Source: Ptychodera flava
Taxonomy: Eukaryota > Hemichordata > Enteropneusta > Ptychoderidae
DNA: 64,000 bases
Direction of reading: 5' to 3'
Assembly: GCF_041260155.1 (NCBI RefSeq)
Contig: NC_091944.1
Span: 22,369,877-22,433,876 of the forward strand
The number at the start of each line of letters is the position of its first letter. The first letter of the stretch is position 1. The notes below the pieces were generated by a model that saw nothing but the letters and a program-made list of their open reading frames with translations, searched no databases and had not been told where the DNA came from. This document shows positions 51,001 to 63,475 of the stretch, one piece after another. The position numbers and the translations under genes are program-made.

Positions 51001-54000
51001 TAGAAAATGTCTGACTTTGGTCAGCAGAAGTTTTACTGGAAGTTTCAAATCCACGAGGGATAACGGAATGATCCGTGTCAAACACCTGACTGAGAAAGGT
51101 GTCATTTAAGTCAACATCTGTGACATTATTTTTGAGAGTATTTTGATTCTCGGAAGTTTTCTTTGACATGGCTCGAGTAATGGCACATGAAGGAAATAAA
51201 TCGGGTATCTCTTGTTCAATTGGCTCTGGATCCTGATCTAAACTAGGATTATCAGTCACAAGTGGATTAGTGATGACCTTGTCCCCAGCAAGGTCGTTTC
51301 CAAGAAGAAGGTGAATCCCTTCGAAAGGCAAAAAAGGCCTAATACCTAAAGCCACAGGTCCAGAAACAAAGTCCGAAGACAAATAGACATTATGGAGAGG
51401 AACAGGAATGTAGTCATTACAATCTACCCCCTTAATAAGAACTTTAGAACCTGAAAATGACTTTTCAGAAAACGGCAGGGTATCTGCCAACAAAAGAGAC
51501 TGGGAAGCCCCGGTATCTCTTAAAATTTTGACAGGGGTAGCGGAAGAGAAATCACTAGAAAGTGATATAAAACCATCATGAATAAATGGTTCGAAAATAC
51601 CCATAATGCTATCTTGTGAAGAATTGACCTTGACCTCAATAATTGGGGATGAGAGGGGTTTAACCTCAGAAAATGTGTTGCACACATCATTAGACTCTAA
51701 TTGAGTTGATGAAGAAATAAAGCCGGTTGGCTTAGATCCACTTTGACCACCACGTTTTCTTTTCAATTTGAAACAATCTGACATTAAATGGCCGTCTTTC
51801 TTACAATAATTACAAGAAAGTGTACCGAACTGTTTGTCAGAAGGAGATTGAGACTTGGGATCTGATGATGTGGAAGTGTTACTTGAATTTTGTGAACTGT
51901 TGTCATTTGATTTCCTACTCTCCTTTGAAAAATTCTTGGATGAAAAGGAGGAGTTAAATTTACCTGCATTGTTTCTGTAGGAAAAGGACTGGGATGGTTT
52001 GCTGAGAAATGAAGATTTGTGGGTCAATGAATAATCATCGGCCAAACGTGCAGCAACCTCCAATGTATCTGCCTTTTGTTCATTGATAACGTCTTGATAT
52101 CACTCCGGATGCACCTTTTAAATTCCTCAATCAAAACAAGTTGTCGTAGTTTGTCATATTCTGACTGACCTTTTCAGAAGAGCACCAACGATCAAACAAT
52201 TGTTCTTTTGTTCGAGCGAATTCAACATAAGTTTGATCTTTCACCTTCTCACAATCCCTAAATTTCTGACGGTAAGCCTCAGGCACCAACTCGTAGCCCT
52301 TGAGAATTAATTCCTTCACAGAATCATAATTTGAAGCCTGTTCCACTGACAACTGAATGTAAATTTCTCTGGCTTTACCCACCAAAGCACTCTGCAAAAG
52401 CATAGACCAGGACTCCTTAGGCCAATCCAGACTCTGAGCAATTTTCTCAAAATGAAGGAAATATTTATCAACATCCTTTTCTTGGAAAGGGGGAACTAAC
52501 CTGAAATGCTTAGTGATGTCAAAACTGTCTGAAGGGAAGAATTTTCCTGACTTTCTAAGCTCTAAACGTCTCATTTCTAACTGCAGTCGGTGTTCTGCTA
52601 ATTCTCTTTCCTTTTCTTTTTCCTCTCTTTCTTTCTCCCTTTGTCTTTCTTCCATTTGCAATTCTTTTTCTTTCATTTCCAATTCCCTCTTTTTCTGTCT
52701 TTCTTCCATTTCTAATCTTTCCTGCCTATCTTTCTCTCTCTGTCTTTCTTCCATTTGTAATTCTTTCTCTCTCATTTGTAATTCTAGTTTCTTGATCTCC
52801 AAATTTGTCTGCATTTCTAATTCTAATTTTCTGAGTTCAGAGGTAGACTCGGGCTCATAATCTTTTAAGGCAGACTCCTCAAAATGGCCTGATTTAACTA
52901 AATGTTTTGCAATCTTGAACTGTATTTCTCGCTTGCGCATAGATCGTTTAACTTCTACCTTAAGGAAATTGGCCAGTGTTATGAGGTCGTCTTTTCTGAG
53001 GGAATCAAATGTGTCCTGATCAAGGTCATCCATTTCCTCTGGTTTAAATTCCGCCATGATTAAATTTCGCTGAGTTCACAGTATATAGTAGTTTTGAAAA
53101 GCTGTCAAAATGTTGTCAAACGGCTCAAAATATTCGTATCCCGGACAAGCCCCCAATTTTGTTACGTGCAGAGAATACGAACAAAAAGGGGTGAACTCAG
53201 CAGTTTACGTTTAAACAAAATTTATTACCAAAATAAAACTAATTGCTAAGTTAGGGATAGAATACAAGCTTTAAAAGTGTACAGATTACTTATCTCAGCT
53301 GGGACGGCAAAGCTCCAGTCTCAGAGTTGTAACAGTCAGTTGGATGAATGAACAGTCCTTGCAGGCTTGAAGATGCATAAAGTCCACAGTATAAATCCAG
53401 CGTTGGCAGTGAAGGTCTTGAAAAGTCTTGAGAATGACTACTGCTGGAGTTTAGTAACACACAAGAGACACGATCCCAAAAGTCTGACTGGAAGCTGTGC
53501 ACGTCCCTTTTATAAAGGCATATAAGAACAATCTAGAACTTTTATTGACATGCTAATTACTGTTCTAAAATTATCTCCCTTACACAACTAATCAACTTTC
53601 CAGAACATTCCAAACATGACTAATTGAATTCAAGGTTGTGAGGTCATCAAGGGCAGTGACCTTGGGAATGTTCTAGACTAATTGAACTCAGGTCATGATG
53701 AGTGTGGGGGAAATGACCTACATAACAATGTAACTTGTGGTGTGGATACGATTTAATTTAGATCGTTTACATGATAGTGCAATATACACATTGGCCAAAT
53801 CTCTCGTTTTGCCAAAATATCTTCATGTCTGAAAGATCTTGTCTAATAGCTTTCATATTTTGCATGTTAAAAGTACTTCTGTCCGCATCAAATGGGAGTA
53901 TAGTGTTATTGTTTATACTATTGTTTCACTTAAAGGAAAGAGAAAATCTAACCAGTCACAGATTTTAAGCGGGTGGCCGCTTTTAAAAAACAGCGCCCTC

Positions 54001-57000
54001 ACATGGGCATTTTGAATACGAAGGAAACGCCCCTTTGACCATATATGGGCATATTTAGATTTACAGGTGACTGTATACCTTTAATATCTGAACAATACCT
54101 TTATGCGCTTCCACACCACGGAACAACTCTCGTCCATTTTCCAAACTCCATGCCTTCATGTAGTGCTTCTGTTCTGACGGCCTCCAGTAGTCTTCTTGTT
54201 TTATCGACAGTATCATGGTACAGACAGCGAATTTGGAGTCTGAAGAGACACGCATGCCGACATCTCCATCCCCGGTGTGTCCAGCAAGTTTGATGAACAG
54301 ATCACCGGTCTCAATGTTCCACACATTGATTTCAGGACTTCTGTCTTCTTTGCTCTCTGGAAGAAAAGTAATGAGAGGAATAAACTCGATAGTTTATCAT
54401 TAGTATCGTAAAATTTTTACCTGATGAAAATGTAGGTAAATTTACGCTACATTTGATCACGTACAGCTGTAAAGGAGATAAGACTTTGGAATTGGACCTT
54501 ACACGAATTAGTCCCTCACCAGGTACGTGCACAATGCAGTCTTTGAAAGCTTAGGCCGAACAAAAGGTGTTCCGATAACCCGACCTACCTGCCGACCCTA
54601 AACTTTTTAGAGTTACGTAAACACGGAAGTAAAAAAAAGAAAGAAAAAACCCGTAAAATCACGCGTTCGTTACTTGGCATTTGATTTTTGCTTGAACGAG
54701 GATGTCTTTTATGTTTTTTTCCTTTTATATGTATGATACATTTTCTGGAAATGTTGTGGCCAGTGTTTGATCGCCCTGAACCCCTGCATATTAAAAATTA
54801 AAAATATTTTGGAAAAAAATTCCTGCCGACCTACCTACCCTATTTTTGAAAACCATGTTATCGGAACAGCACGATTTTTTTTGGCCTTCTATGAATTGTG
54901 CCTCGCAATAAATTCGAACCTTTCAGAATTCTTGGTTCCATTATGTCTTCCAAGTAAAAGAAGTAAGTTCAACACCATGACTCATTTCAGTCATCGGGGA
55001 TTTGGAGAGTTTAAGAGATTCGCAGAGGGATCAGCTATGGCACGGTAATTCCAGCTGTCAGATCATGTCAATCATTATCAGTGTTAACACCTAAGGAAGA
55101 ATGCTCCTTTGAGCTCACGATTTTTTTATGTTTTCTGATCTGCCGCTTGTTGGAGCTCATTGTGAAGCTCTTGGAGTAAGAAACATTTTCACCATCTTAC
55201 TTTTTTCGAAAATAGAAAAATTTCACTTTTCCCAACAGAGTTTACACAGGGATGGCGGGCATATTGAATTTCAAATATCGGTAAATATTAGATAATTTGC
55301 TTCTTTGGTGCCAAACTTTGCACAGTGGCCCCTGATTTTATTCTCAATTTGGTAAGAGAATGGTTGAGCAAGCGTTTAAAGCTCCGTAAGCTGTATCTTT
55401 TGGCTATTTTTCCAGAACTTTTGTTTTGTGGTTTCCCTACACTTTCTGAATCGAATCCCTAAACTGTAATTTAATGCCAAGTTTTAAGTATATCAACATA
55501 ACCTACATGAGTATAATATACATTGTTATTGTTGAAAATTGTATTCAAGTCCGGACTAGAACTCATTTGTAAACAATAAACAATGATCACTACACACATA
55601 CAAGCTGTGTTGACAAAAAGAATACTCGAAATTTCAGCATGACAAACGGATTACGGTCAGACACGGTAGTTGATATACAGAAGCAGAATACTGAAAAACT
55701 AGCCACGAGTTACAATCTAAGTCTCTCACTTTCGAAGCTCATGCTACCTTAATTGAATAGCACTTTCTCTGCTTGTAGTGCTTTGCATATTTTACACTGT
55801 ATGGCACAAACCATCTAGCAAGCGTGCATGCTTTTGACATGAACATAAATGTCCATAGAACTTTGAATACGTACCTGCTATGAAATTATAGGTCACTGCC
55901 AATATATTATCTGGCGTAATCTCTATTTGAGTGATTGGTCTTGTGTGATGACCCGCAAGCCTGTGGAGTATAGTACTGCTCTCGAGGTCCCAAACGATGG
56001 CTGTCAGATCCCTGGATCCTGATACGATGAATCGTCCGTTTGTAGTCGAGGCCAGACAAAGGACACTGTCTGTGTGGCCAAGTAAGTGTGAACGCAGCAA
56101 ACCACCAGGTGCAGGGAAACACTGGTTGTACGGAATCAGAGGAACAGTTGTAGTCGTCGCCTTTTCTGCCTCAGCCACAAGTTTCTTGATGGATTTGCCC
56201 TCGAAATTCTTCAACCTGCCGATAATCTCCACGATCAAGTTGAACGGGTTTTCCCTCAGCGCTGACGCTCCGCCTCGAAGAGTATCGCTCAGCACTCTCA
56301 ATTCACCGTCATCTTCGTACTTGGCCAGGGCCATCCCGAAGTCCTGAAGCACTTCACCCAGCCCCATGCCTCGCAGCTTTGTCAGAATGAATGGCAACGA
56401 GCACAGTGTATTATCTTTAAGATGGTCGAGATCGGATGTGTGGATCTCGTGAAAGGGAAGCTGCTCCAGTTTTCTGATGTTGAACCTGGCCTGTTGTTGG
56501 CCTTCACCGAATTCCAGTGGCTGGGGAGCTACCTTCCTGTCTTCTTCGTCTCTCTGTGGCTTACCGAATTTCTGCATCTGCTGTTTAGTGTACGTGAAAG
56601 GCTTCTTCTTTCCCCCGCTCCATATTCCAATGAAGTACTCTGCACACAACTTATGCATCTTCTTCACAAGGTGGTCGTCATTCAGATATCTCTCTCTGGC
56701 CGCTTCGATGAATTGCCTGTGGTACCAGTATATGACCCTGGCTCCCTCGGCTTCTCTTTCCACCAGATAGTCGTTGATTTCTGCTCTTATCCGGGTCCAC
56801 AACAGAGGCGGTATCCTTCTCGTGGGAGGTAGCCAGTAGGCGTATACTTCTTGTAGAACATCATCATCAAGGGACAGGATGTCCTCAAGTTCGGCTTCAG
56901 CGATACCATTTTCGGATATTGTCATGTAACCCAGTGCTCTGGATACCAGTATCTTGCCGTGGTATTCTTCCAGTTGGTCAAATATGACTGATATCATTCC

Positions 57001-58227
57001 TTTTACGGAGGCTTCGATGTTGATCTGTGATGTTGGCATGTATGACTGCCAGCTGGAAGCCTGGTCGAACATCAGCTTCAAGAATAGAGGCAAACTACAC
57101 ATTTCAATGCTACTGGTTACGATTACCCTCTGCTCAGGGGTGATGGTCCTGTTTTCTGTTCGCAGCCACGAATCCATGATGTTCAAACTGTCCTGGACGG
57201 ACAGCCTCTTAACCTCTGTGTAGCGGGTCATTCCCGGTGCCAGCATGTACTGCATCGTTGAAAGAAGGTCGTGCTCTTTCGGAAGAGTCGAAATAACGAT
57301 GGCTGCATGTGGAGGGAGCTGCTTCGGCAGCCATGTCAATCTATGGGCACCTTCAGCCGGTGACAACTGATCCAGCGAGTCAAGGAAGATAAACAGTGGC
57401 TTCTTTTTGGTAGCGTACCTCAAGACCTGGGAAAACCAGCGGACCACCTTGAAGAAATCATCGGGAAGTTCTTGATCAGCATAACCGTAGATGGTCAAGA
57501 TCTGTTTGCACACCGATCTTAATAGCTGCCGAATACCGGTACTTGCTGGGGTTGTACCGAGGAACCGCAACACTATAGCAGCGTCAGTGCGGCCGAACCA
57601 GTTTGTAGCCGTCTGCTGTACAGCTTTGGCAACAACGGATGTCTTGCCACTACCAGACTCGCCATATATCACCATGGGCGATGCGGTGTTCTGGTTGCCA
57701 TTTGCCCGCTCTTGTAAGTACACCTGCACTTCTGACAGAAGATCTTGTCTGCCATGGAATGTCGTACATTTCAGCTTGCAGAACGTAAGATGCTGCAGGA
57801 TTTCTTCGTACATAGGCTCGTTACTGATGTGGTTTTTGTCTCTTTCGAAGGCGCGATCTATCATCGCCACCATGGTATCATGGAATCTCTTCAGAAAACT
57901 GTCCAGGTACTGCTTGTGCTCTGGGATATTGACGTCCACGCCTTTCTCCGACCAGTTGTTCAGCGTTGACACAATCAGATTGGACTGCTTCAGGCAGCTG
58001 GGTAACTGTTTCTCGCGCAGGAAGGTCAACAGTTGCTGTGCCTCTGCGTCCACCTGATTGTTGTCCCACTTAATGTCGATGAAATTCTTCGCTTCTTTGT
58101 GGTCCACTCTCTGGTTCAAGTCATTGAATTTACGGATGAAGCAGACACAGTGGTCTTCTTTGTTGCCGGGAGCATCCAGTATACCGTGGGTCACTTCATC
58201 ATGGGTAACTGAAAAAATTAATCATCG

Positions 58228-58280
<53 letters not shown>

Positions 58281-60147
58281 GCCACCATCCTCATAATCAA
58301 TCCAAAGATATCTCAGTTTATGGATGTTGCTATTTAGCAATGTGTTTACAATTACATGAAAAAGCATGACGATCTCGTGCTAATCATGAAGAAAACCTAC
58401 GATGCAGTCATTGATTTTTTGTTTAACATTTTGAAGGGGTTCAACAACTATTGACCATAAGGTAACGAGATTATTGAAGGTTCATCATCTTCATTATACA
58501 CGGGTTGGTTTTACCATCGAAAAGCGCACGTCCGGCCGATTCAAAGATGAATTCATGGTCAGCTGGGAACTTATGGTTTTAAACAATTGTGTTATGATTA
58601 TAAAGCATCAGCATTAATAAATGACGTACTATTTTGAATATTATAACGTTATCGAAATTTTTCATATAAGCATTAATTACGTTACTTGAGTTACAATTAC
58701 CAAATGCTTCCGTTAGTTTTAATACATTTTCACATTTCTTTCTATGGTGACGTCTTCAATATATATATAACTGTGCGTGCAAAGTCTAAGAGATGAATTT
58801 TACCTGATATTCTGAACTTAGCTGCTTGCTTTTCCGTCATTTTCCGCTCCTGCTGACAGACAGTCGCGGCATATCTCAGCTGGTACTGCAGTGCCTCAAA
58901 GATCTCCCACCACTTATTGCGATCGGCCGTCATCCTCTCCGGGTTGTCGTTGTCCTTGAAGTGGACCAACCTGGAGCTTATCGGCTGGAGTATGTAAACT
59001 GGAGGCACGCAGTTGTCGTCTCTCTGGAACCATTCGTCGAGAAGCCTGACCGAGGCGTTGTTCCTCACTAACACCTGCCGCATGACCTCAAACTCCGCAG
59101 CTGGAATTTTTGGCGGGAAGGGCCGATAACCATACTTCTGGCAGAGAAACGTCTACAACGAAAACACATTTCATTCTAGAGTTCCATAATTATATCGAGT
59201 TTGGCTAAATTTATGTACTTTACGGGTGATGATCTCGAAAAATAGTCAACACTCAGAAGATTACTGCTAGTTTTGCCCCAAGGGCCTACAGTCTATTAAT
59301 TAACATAAAGTCCAATAGAACACGATGAAATTTATAATGAAACTCAAACTTTTGGTAAATTTTCTGTCCTTTGATCGGATATATTAATTCATTGGATCTT
59401 GTTAAAATCTAAATTGGTTTGGAGAAACGGAGAAAAAGTGTCAACATAATTTTTTATTAAATTTCATGTTCACCATAGTATCACAGTGATGAATGTTATC
59501 TTCAACCATCAAATAGCAAGACGAAAAACATTCCAGGTTTTTCAAGGTACCCTCCCACGGTACGATTTAAGCTTGTACGTAGGAAACTTAGCCGAACAAT
59601 TTGGTTGTTCAAAATTGCCTGTAACGTTTTGTTAAAGCCAAAAGATATCGAATGGCTATATTCTCTGTAGTTAAAGTACCGGATTTGAAATGTTCTGCCC
59701 GAGGCTTTTAATAATATAAGCCTGCAGTGAGGACCTCATACTGCTTACCTAACCCCGTTCTCGGATAATCCGTCGCGCCTTATGCTTCGCTTTTTGTACG
59801 CGATATTTTATCAACTTCCACCCCAATGGGCTGCTTTGCCTAATTGTCGTCTGGCTGTACTTTGTCTTTCTGTAATCTGTTTATTAGACTGCCTCTCTCC
59901 CTCGCAACTTTTATTGCCAATATTGCCATATAATCACTCACCACAAAATTTGGACCCATCGAGAGTTTCTGACACGCTGCAATTTCATTCATACAAAGTT
60001 CGGAGGTCATGTGATCGTCCGTGGCTTCATCGCGTACTCCCCATCTCATGTCCACCACTTGGAATTCCAATCCATATTTGGATTTGCAGTAATCTTTCAA
60101 TTTAGGGTAGATGTCTTTCATCAATGCATTGCGTTCTACCGAGGTAT
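45065..60147 (-). CDS. NACHT and WD40 repeat protein (NWD1/NWD2-like STAND ATPase); N-terminal exon unresolved
   Basis: Exons on the minus strand: 60147-59942, 59152-58804, 58208-55875, 54356-54099, 47081-45065 (stop TGA 45067-45065). Introns are phase 1 or 0 and consistent. The product is at least about 1,720 aa, near human NWD2 (about 1,740). It begins with DTSVERNALMKDIYPKLK and VVDMRWGVRDE, the N-terminal domain shared by NWD and NPHP3-type proteins. NACHT follows with Walker A GESGSGKT (about 57663-57640) and Walker B LFIFLDSLDQLS. WD40 units come next (LLGHTDSVLCLA, VSGSRDLTAIVWD, VTGSSDKTARMWD). The last 60 residues are Pro/Gln/Gly-rich and end STCLIL, a CaaX-type prenylation motif. 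The N-terminal strand usually preceding DTSVER is missing; 60292-60241 (MAKRSFKRMRLRRVPCK, donor GTGACT) fits in phase but is unconvincing. In the last exon the frame shifts by one near 46020 with no intron of credible size. Confidence 0.9.
48304..48883 (-). repeat. 3' LTR of the Gmr1-like element
   Basis: 580 bp, TG...CA, nearly identical to the copy at 53160-53727. A purine-rich stretch (GAAGAGGGGG, minus strand) just outside it, at about 48886-48896, is a likely polypurine tract. Confidence 0.9.
53139..53155 (-). other. Primer-binding site, tRNA-Pro type
   Basis: Minus strand TGGGGGCTTGTCCGGGA, four bases inside the 5' LTR. It differs by one base from the classic tRNA-Pro primer site of gammaretroviruses (TGGGGGCTCGTCCGGGA). 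Confidence 0.8.
53160..53727 (-). repeat. 5' LTR of the Gmr1-like element
   Basis: 568 bp, the mate of 48304-48883; both share a 70-codon ORF with no known function, which is a by-product of the repeat. Confidence 0.9.
54553..54888. mobile_element. 340-bp MITE with inverted ends (AGGCCGAACAAAA)
   Basis: Left end AGGCCGAACAAAAGGTGTTC then CGATAAC; right end reversed AAGGCCAAAAAAAATCGTGC then TGTTCCGATAAC. Inside are two direct copies of GCCGACC/CCTACCT text. It lies in an NWD intron; the target duplication is not clear. Confidence 0.55.
55128..55385 (-). repeat. Dispersed repeat R300, copy C (reverse)
   Basis: Reverse complement carries TTTCTTACTCCAAGAGCTTC, TTTGAAATTCAATATGCC, GGGGCCACTGTGCAAAGTTT and GGCACCAAAG, in the order seen in copies B and D. 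It lies in an NWD intron. Confidence 0.6.
58227..58281. repeat. (TCA)n microsatellite
   Basis: About 18 TCA units within 30 bp of an NWD splice acceptor. The polypyrimidine stretch TTTTTCAG at the acceptor is intact. Confidence 0.95.
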
Positions 60148-61030
60148 CTGCGATAGAATCAAATTGTATACAGACTGGTATGAGTCAAAATCCAGCGTCG
60201 ATTGGTGATGCCAGCTTATCGACGGCTTTCAAATAGTCACCTTTGCACGGTACTCGACGCAGGCGCATTCTTTTAAATGACCTCTTCGCCATGCGCATAC
60301 AAGAATGGACGGTGGTCATAAGGACATGCTCCAATCACTCAAGTCGTCAACGTACATTCCAACAGAGGAACACATCGATATTAATTATTGATTTTCGTTT
60401 TTTCAGAAGTCATACTTTATAGAAATACTACTGACGCATGAGCTCCTGTTCGTCCCTTCATTCGGAAAATTCGAACTTATTTAAATTCCAGCACTTGAAC
60501 ATTGGTTATGATTTTCGTATGTGGGTATAGCAATATTCGCTAATACATTTGGTATTGTTTGAATGACTTTTAAATTTTATCATCGATTCAGTCACCGCTC
60601 CTCATTGTTCGTGTGTGTTTTCGACCTAGATTGGTCAATGAGCAAAATTGTCAAATTTCGGGGTCAGAGACAAATATGTATGCTTGTTTTTTAGTCTCCA
60701 TGTCCACGGGCTATTCTCGCCATTGTACTACAGCAGTACAAAAGACTTTTGTAGGATACAGAAAGGAGGTCTGTCAATGCACGTGTAAAATTACAATATA
60801 CTGTGAACTGCAGAAAGACTCAAGTGGTGAGCTTAATGCAGTTTGTGTTTACGTGCATCAACATAGATACAAGTTCTCGAAGTGGCTCCACGAATGCAAA
60901 CTCTCTGAGGGAATTGTGTGGTACATGCCAACAGCAAAATCCGTTCAATTCGATGTTGTTCAGTTTACGGGGCTAGAACTCCTTTCTGGATTCTGACCAC
61001 TCCCTATCTATCTTAAGTTTCATAGTAATA

Positions 61031-61200
61031 TCAGAATGGCGTTTTGAAGGCATTCACAGATGAAGGTGTTACTACATTTTCTGGCGGTCTACTCCACAAG
61101 TTCACAATCCTGTATGAAATACATGATGATTTCACACTGTGCATGGGCCTACTTGTTTTATGATGTATATATACGGTTGGGACAGCCAATGAAACTGTCC
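61031..61200 (-). pseudogene. LINE (non-LTR retrotransposon) reverse transcriptase tail fragment
   Basis: The minus-strand reading RIVNLWSRPPENVVTPSSVN followed by AFK resembles the end of jockey/CR1-type reverse transcriptases (typically RVVNVWNSLPE..V..PSVNAFK). Only the last 50 or so residues are recognisable, so this is a 5'-truncated, old copy. Confidence 0.6.
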
Positions 61201-62176
61201 GTGTGACACTGTTTACGCAATTAATGGTTCGGATACGGGAAGGCATTTGTTTCGCCCTATCAGTGGGCAGGGAAAAGAACATCACTTTTATGCCAGTGGG
61301 CAGGGAAAGTGTTTTATATTTAAGCACACCTAATAGTCGGAAGAACTGAATCATATTTTGATAAGTCGGCAGAGGGGAACCTTTGTTATGGTAAGAGGGT
61401 ACTAGGGGGTTCTTGTGGTGGAAGTCACTTGAGCATTTTAGGTGGTTGGAAGGGGAGGGGGAAAGTTATGGTTGGGAGGGGAATCTTTTCAAATGATGAA
61501 GGGGACAGATGTGAACAGCTTTTACTTGCCCCTCCGAATTTTAATTTTGCCCTAAATTCCATTGAATGCCACATTTACACGTAAAAGCACTGAGAAACCA
61601 CCTTAAGTTACAATTTCTTGAAATAGGCTGGTTGACTACCGTGACGCGAGGTTCTATAGTGCTTGAAAGTTCAGCTTAGAGTAATCTATGTTATCCATTA
61701 CATCTAGATCATGTCCCTCTGTTCTTATTAAACCTATAGATTTTCAATTGAGAGTCGCTAAGTCTTTCCACATACGTAAGAAAGAATGTTTTCCGGTATT
61801 ACGGGTGAGGCTTTCCTCTGTACATGTTGATGATATCTTTCTGCAACCATGGCGACCAAGCCTGTATAGCATGTGCCGATGTTGGTACGGATTGACAAAC
61901 CATTTATGCAGTCTTGACAAGAAGAACGCACGATTGGTCAACTGGCTTTCTACGTCATCAATACGTCATCAACGTTGTTTTTGTCACATAACGTTACACT
62001 ATCCATGATTTCGATGTCAAATAATCAACTCTGAATCCCTCTGCCGAGAAACGGAAAGCTGCAGCTGTACCCACTGTCATCAATCAAAGTTGCCAACGTT
62101 TCAACTAATATTACATTAGAGGCAGTGTTCAGTAACGTGAATCGAGAAATAAACATCAACGAGGGGATATTAAAGA

Positions 62177-62182
<6 letters not shown>

Positions 62183-62235
<53 letters not shown>
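62183..62235. repeat. (TA)n array 1
   Basis: About 25 TA units, followed by the spacer CAGATGTCCTCGTGGGAAAT. Confidence 0.95.
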
Positions 62236-62236
<1 letters not shown>

Positions 62237-62370
62237 TATACAGATGTCCTCGTGGGAAATTATAGTGATCAATGCTAAAGCAGAGCGTATAAATAAACAT
62301 TACTTCAAGTACAAGGTAACGAAATCTATTACTTAAGTTTCATGCATCTTGCAATCCTAAGAAGTAATCT

Positions 62371-62372
<2 letters not shown>

Positions 62373-62424
<52 letters not shown>
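62373..62424. repeat. (TA)n array 2
   Basis: About 26 TA units, followed by CAGATATCCTCGTGGGAAAT, a near-copy of the spacer after array 1. Confidence 0.95.
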
Positions 62425-62426
<2 letters not shown>

Positions 62427-62465
62427 AATTATCCAGATATCCTCGTGGGAAATTACAGTGTACGA

Positions 62466-62565
<100 letters not shown>

Positions 62566-63194
62566 AAACACAAAAAGGAGAGCTGTATTTTCCCTTGCAG
62601 TCCCTCCCAACGTGGAGGGACTGGGTACCTGTCTATTCAGACAGGTATATATGCATTTGTGACGTCATTTTCGCCATATTTGAACTCTGCAACCTTCCCA
62701 CTCCCTCATGTCCTCTTGACTTGGTGAAAAATGATCGATTGAGCTTCAGCAAATATTAATAAACTATGTGTATCTCTTCACCTTACTGTGTATGTTAATC
62801 TGTCACAAACTTTTTCAATAAGCCGTGAGTTCAGTGCACGTAAACTGAAAGTAAACAATGAATGCGGTGTAAAGAATAAAGGCTGCGTGGGCAGAACTTG
62901 CCAACGTTGACAATAGTGTGCATGTCCCCGGTCTCATACTCCATTCATCTTTCTGACAGCGCAAATAAAGCAGCTTAACAATGTCTTGGCCGCGGGTAAC
63001 GGACCCGTCAAGGCAACCTTTGAAAGAGCCACGTCTTACATACAGTGTCATTGATAGCCTTCCGATACTGCCAACTGTTCTTTATGAAGTGTAGTTTGAA
63101 ATTGGGGTCGATAACAGTGGAATACATTTTGAATTTATTATTTGATCTCTAAAACTGATTTGAGGTAATATGGGCCTCGAATGTGAATGACAAA

Positions 63195-63475
63195 CTTTTG
63201 CTCAAATTGTCCTCGAGTAAACGTTCAACCACTCTCTCATCAAATCAACAATATAAATCAGGGGTCACCGTGCAAAGTTTGGTACTTGAACTGAGAAACG
63301 AATAACCTAACCGTTACCGATATTTGAAATCCAAAATTTTCGAAAAACTAAGGCGGTGAACATTTTTCTTACTCCAAGAACTTTAAAATCCTACAGGTGG
63401 TAGACCAGGAAAGTACTGTCAAACTGTTAGAGTCCTAATATCTGTCCCGAAGACGCATTCTACCATATGGCAGTG
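63195..63475 (+). repeat. Dispersed repeat R300, copy D
   Basis: Blocks TTTTGCTCAAATTGTCCTCG, AGGGGTCACCGTGCAAAGTT, TTTGAAATCCAAAATTTTCG, TTTTTCTTACTCCAAGAACT and ATATCTGTCCCGAAGACGCA, then TTCTACC, in the same order as copy B. Confidence 0.65.

Larger units (their letters stand above)
48304..53727 (-). mobile_element. Gmr1-like (Ty3/Gypsy-group) LTR retrotransposon, broken but young
   Basis: A 5.4-kb element in the NWD intron, transcribed like the gene (minus). Long terminal repeats lie at 53160-53727 (5') and 48304-48883 (3'), TGTTAC...ATAACA. Parts in transcription order: a gag-like coiled-coil region (about 52.1-53.05 kb), a CCHC zinc knuckle and an aspartic protease with DTGAS (about 51.4-51.9 kb), integrase with zinc-binding and core segments (about 50.0-50.9 kb), and RNase H-like sequence (about 49.0-49.3 kb). 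Integrase before the RNase H part is the Gmr1 order, unlike ordinary Gypsy. A tRNA-Pro-type primer site follows the 5' LTR. It is broken, with roughly four or five breaks. The LTRs differ by only about three substitutions and a few small indels by eye, so insertion was recent. No clear target duplication is seen. Confidence 0.85.

Noticed and set aside
60613-60996. 127-codon plus-strand ORF
   Set aside because: No motif or family recognised and no flanking exons; kept only as an unexplained ORF in the repeat-rich flank.
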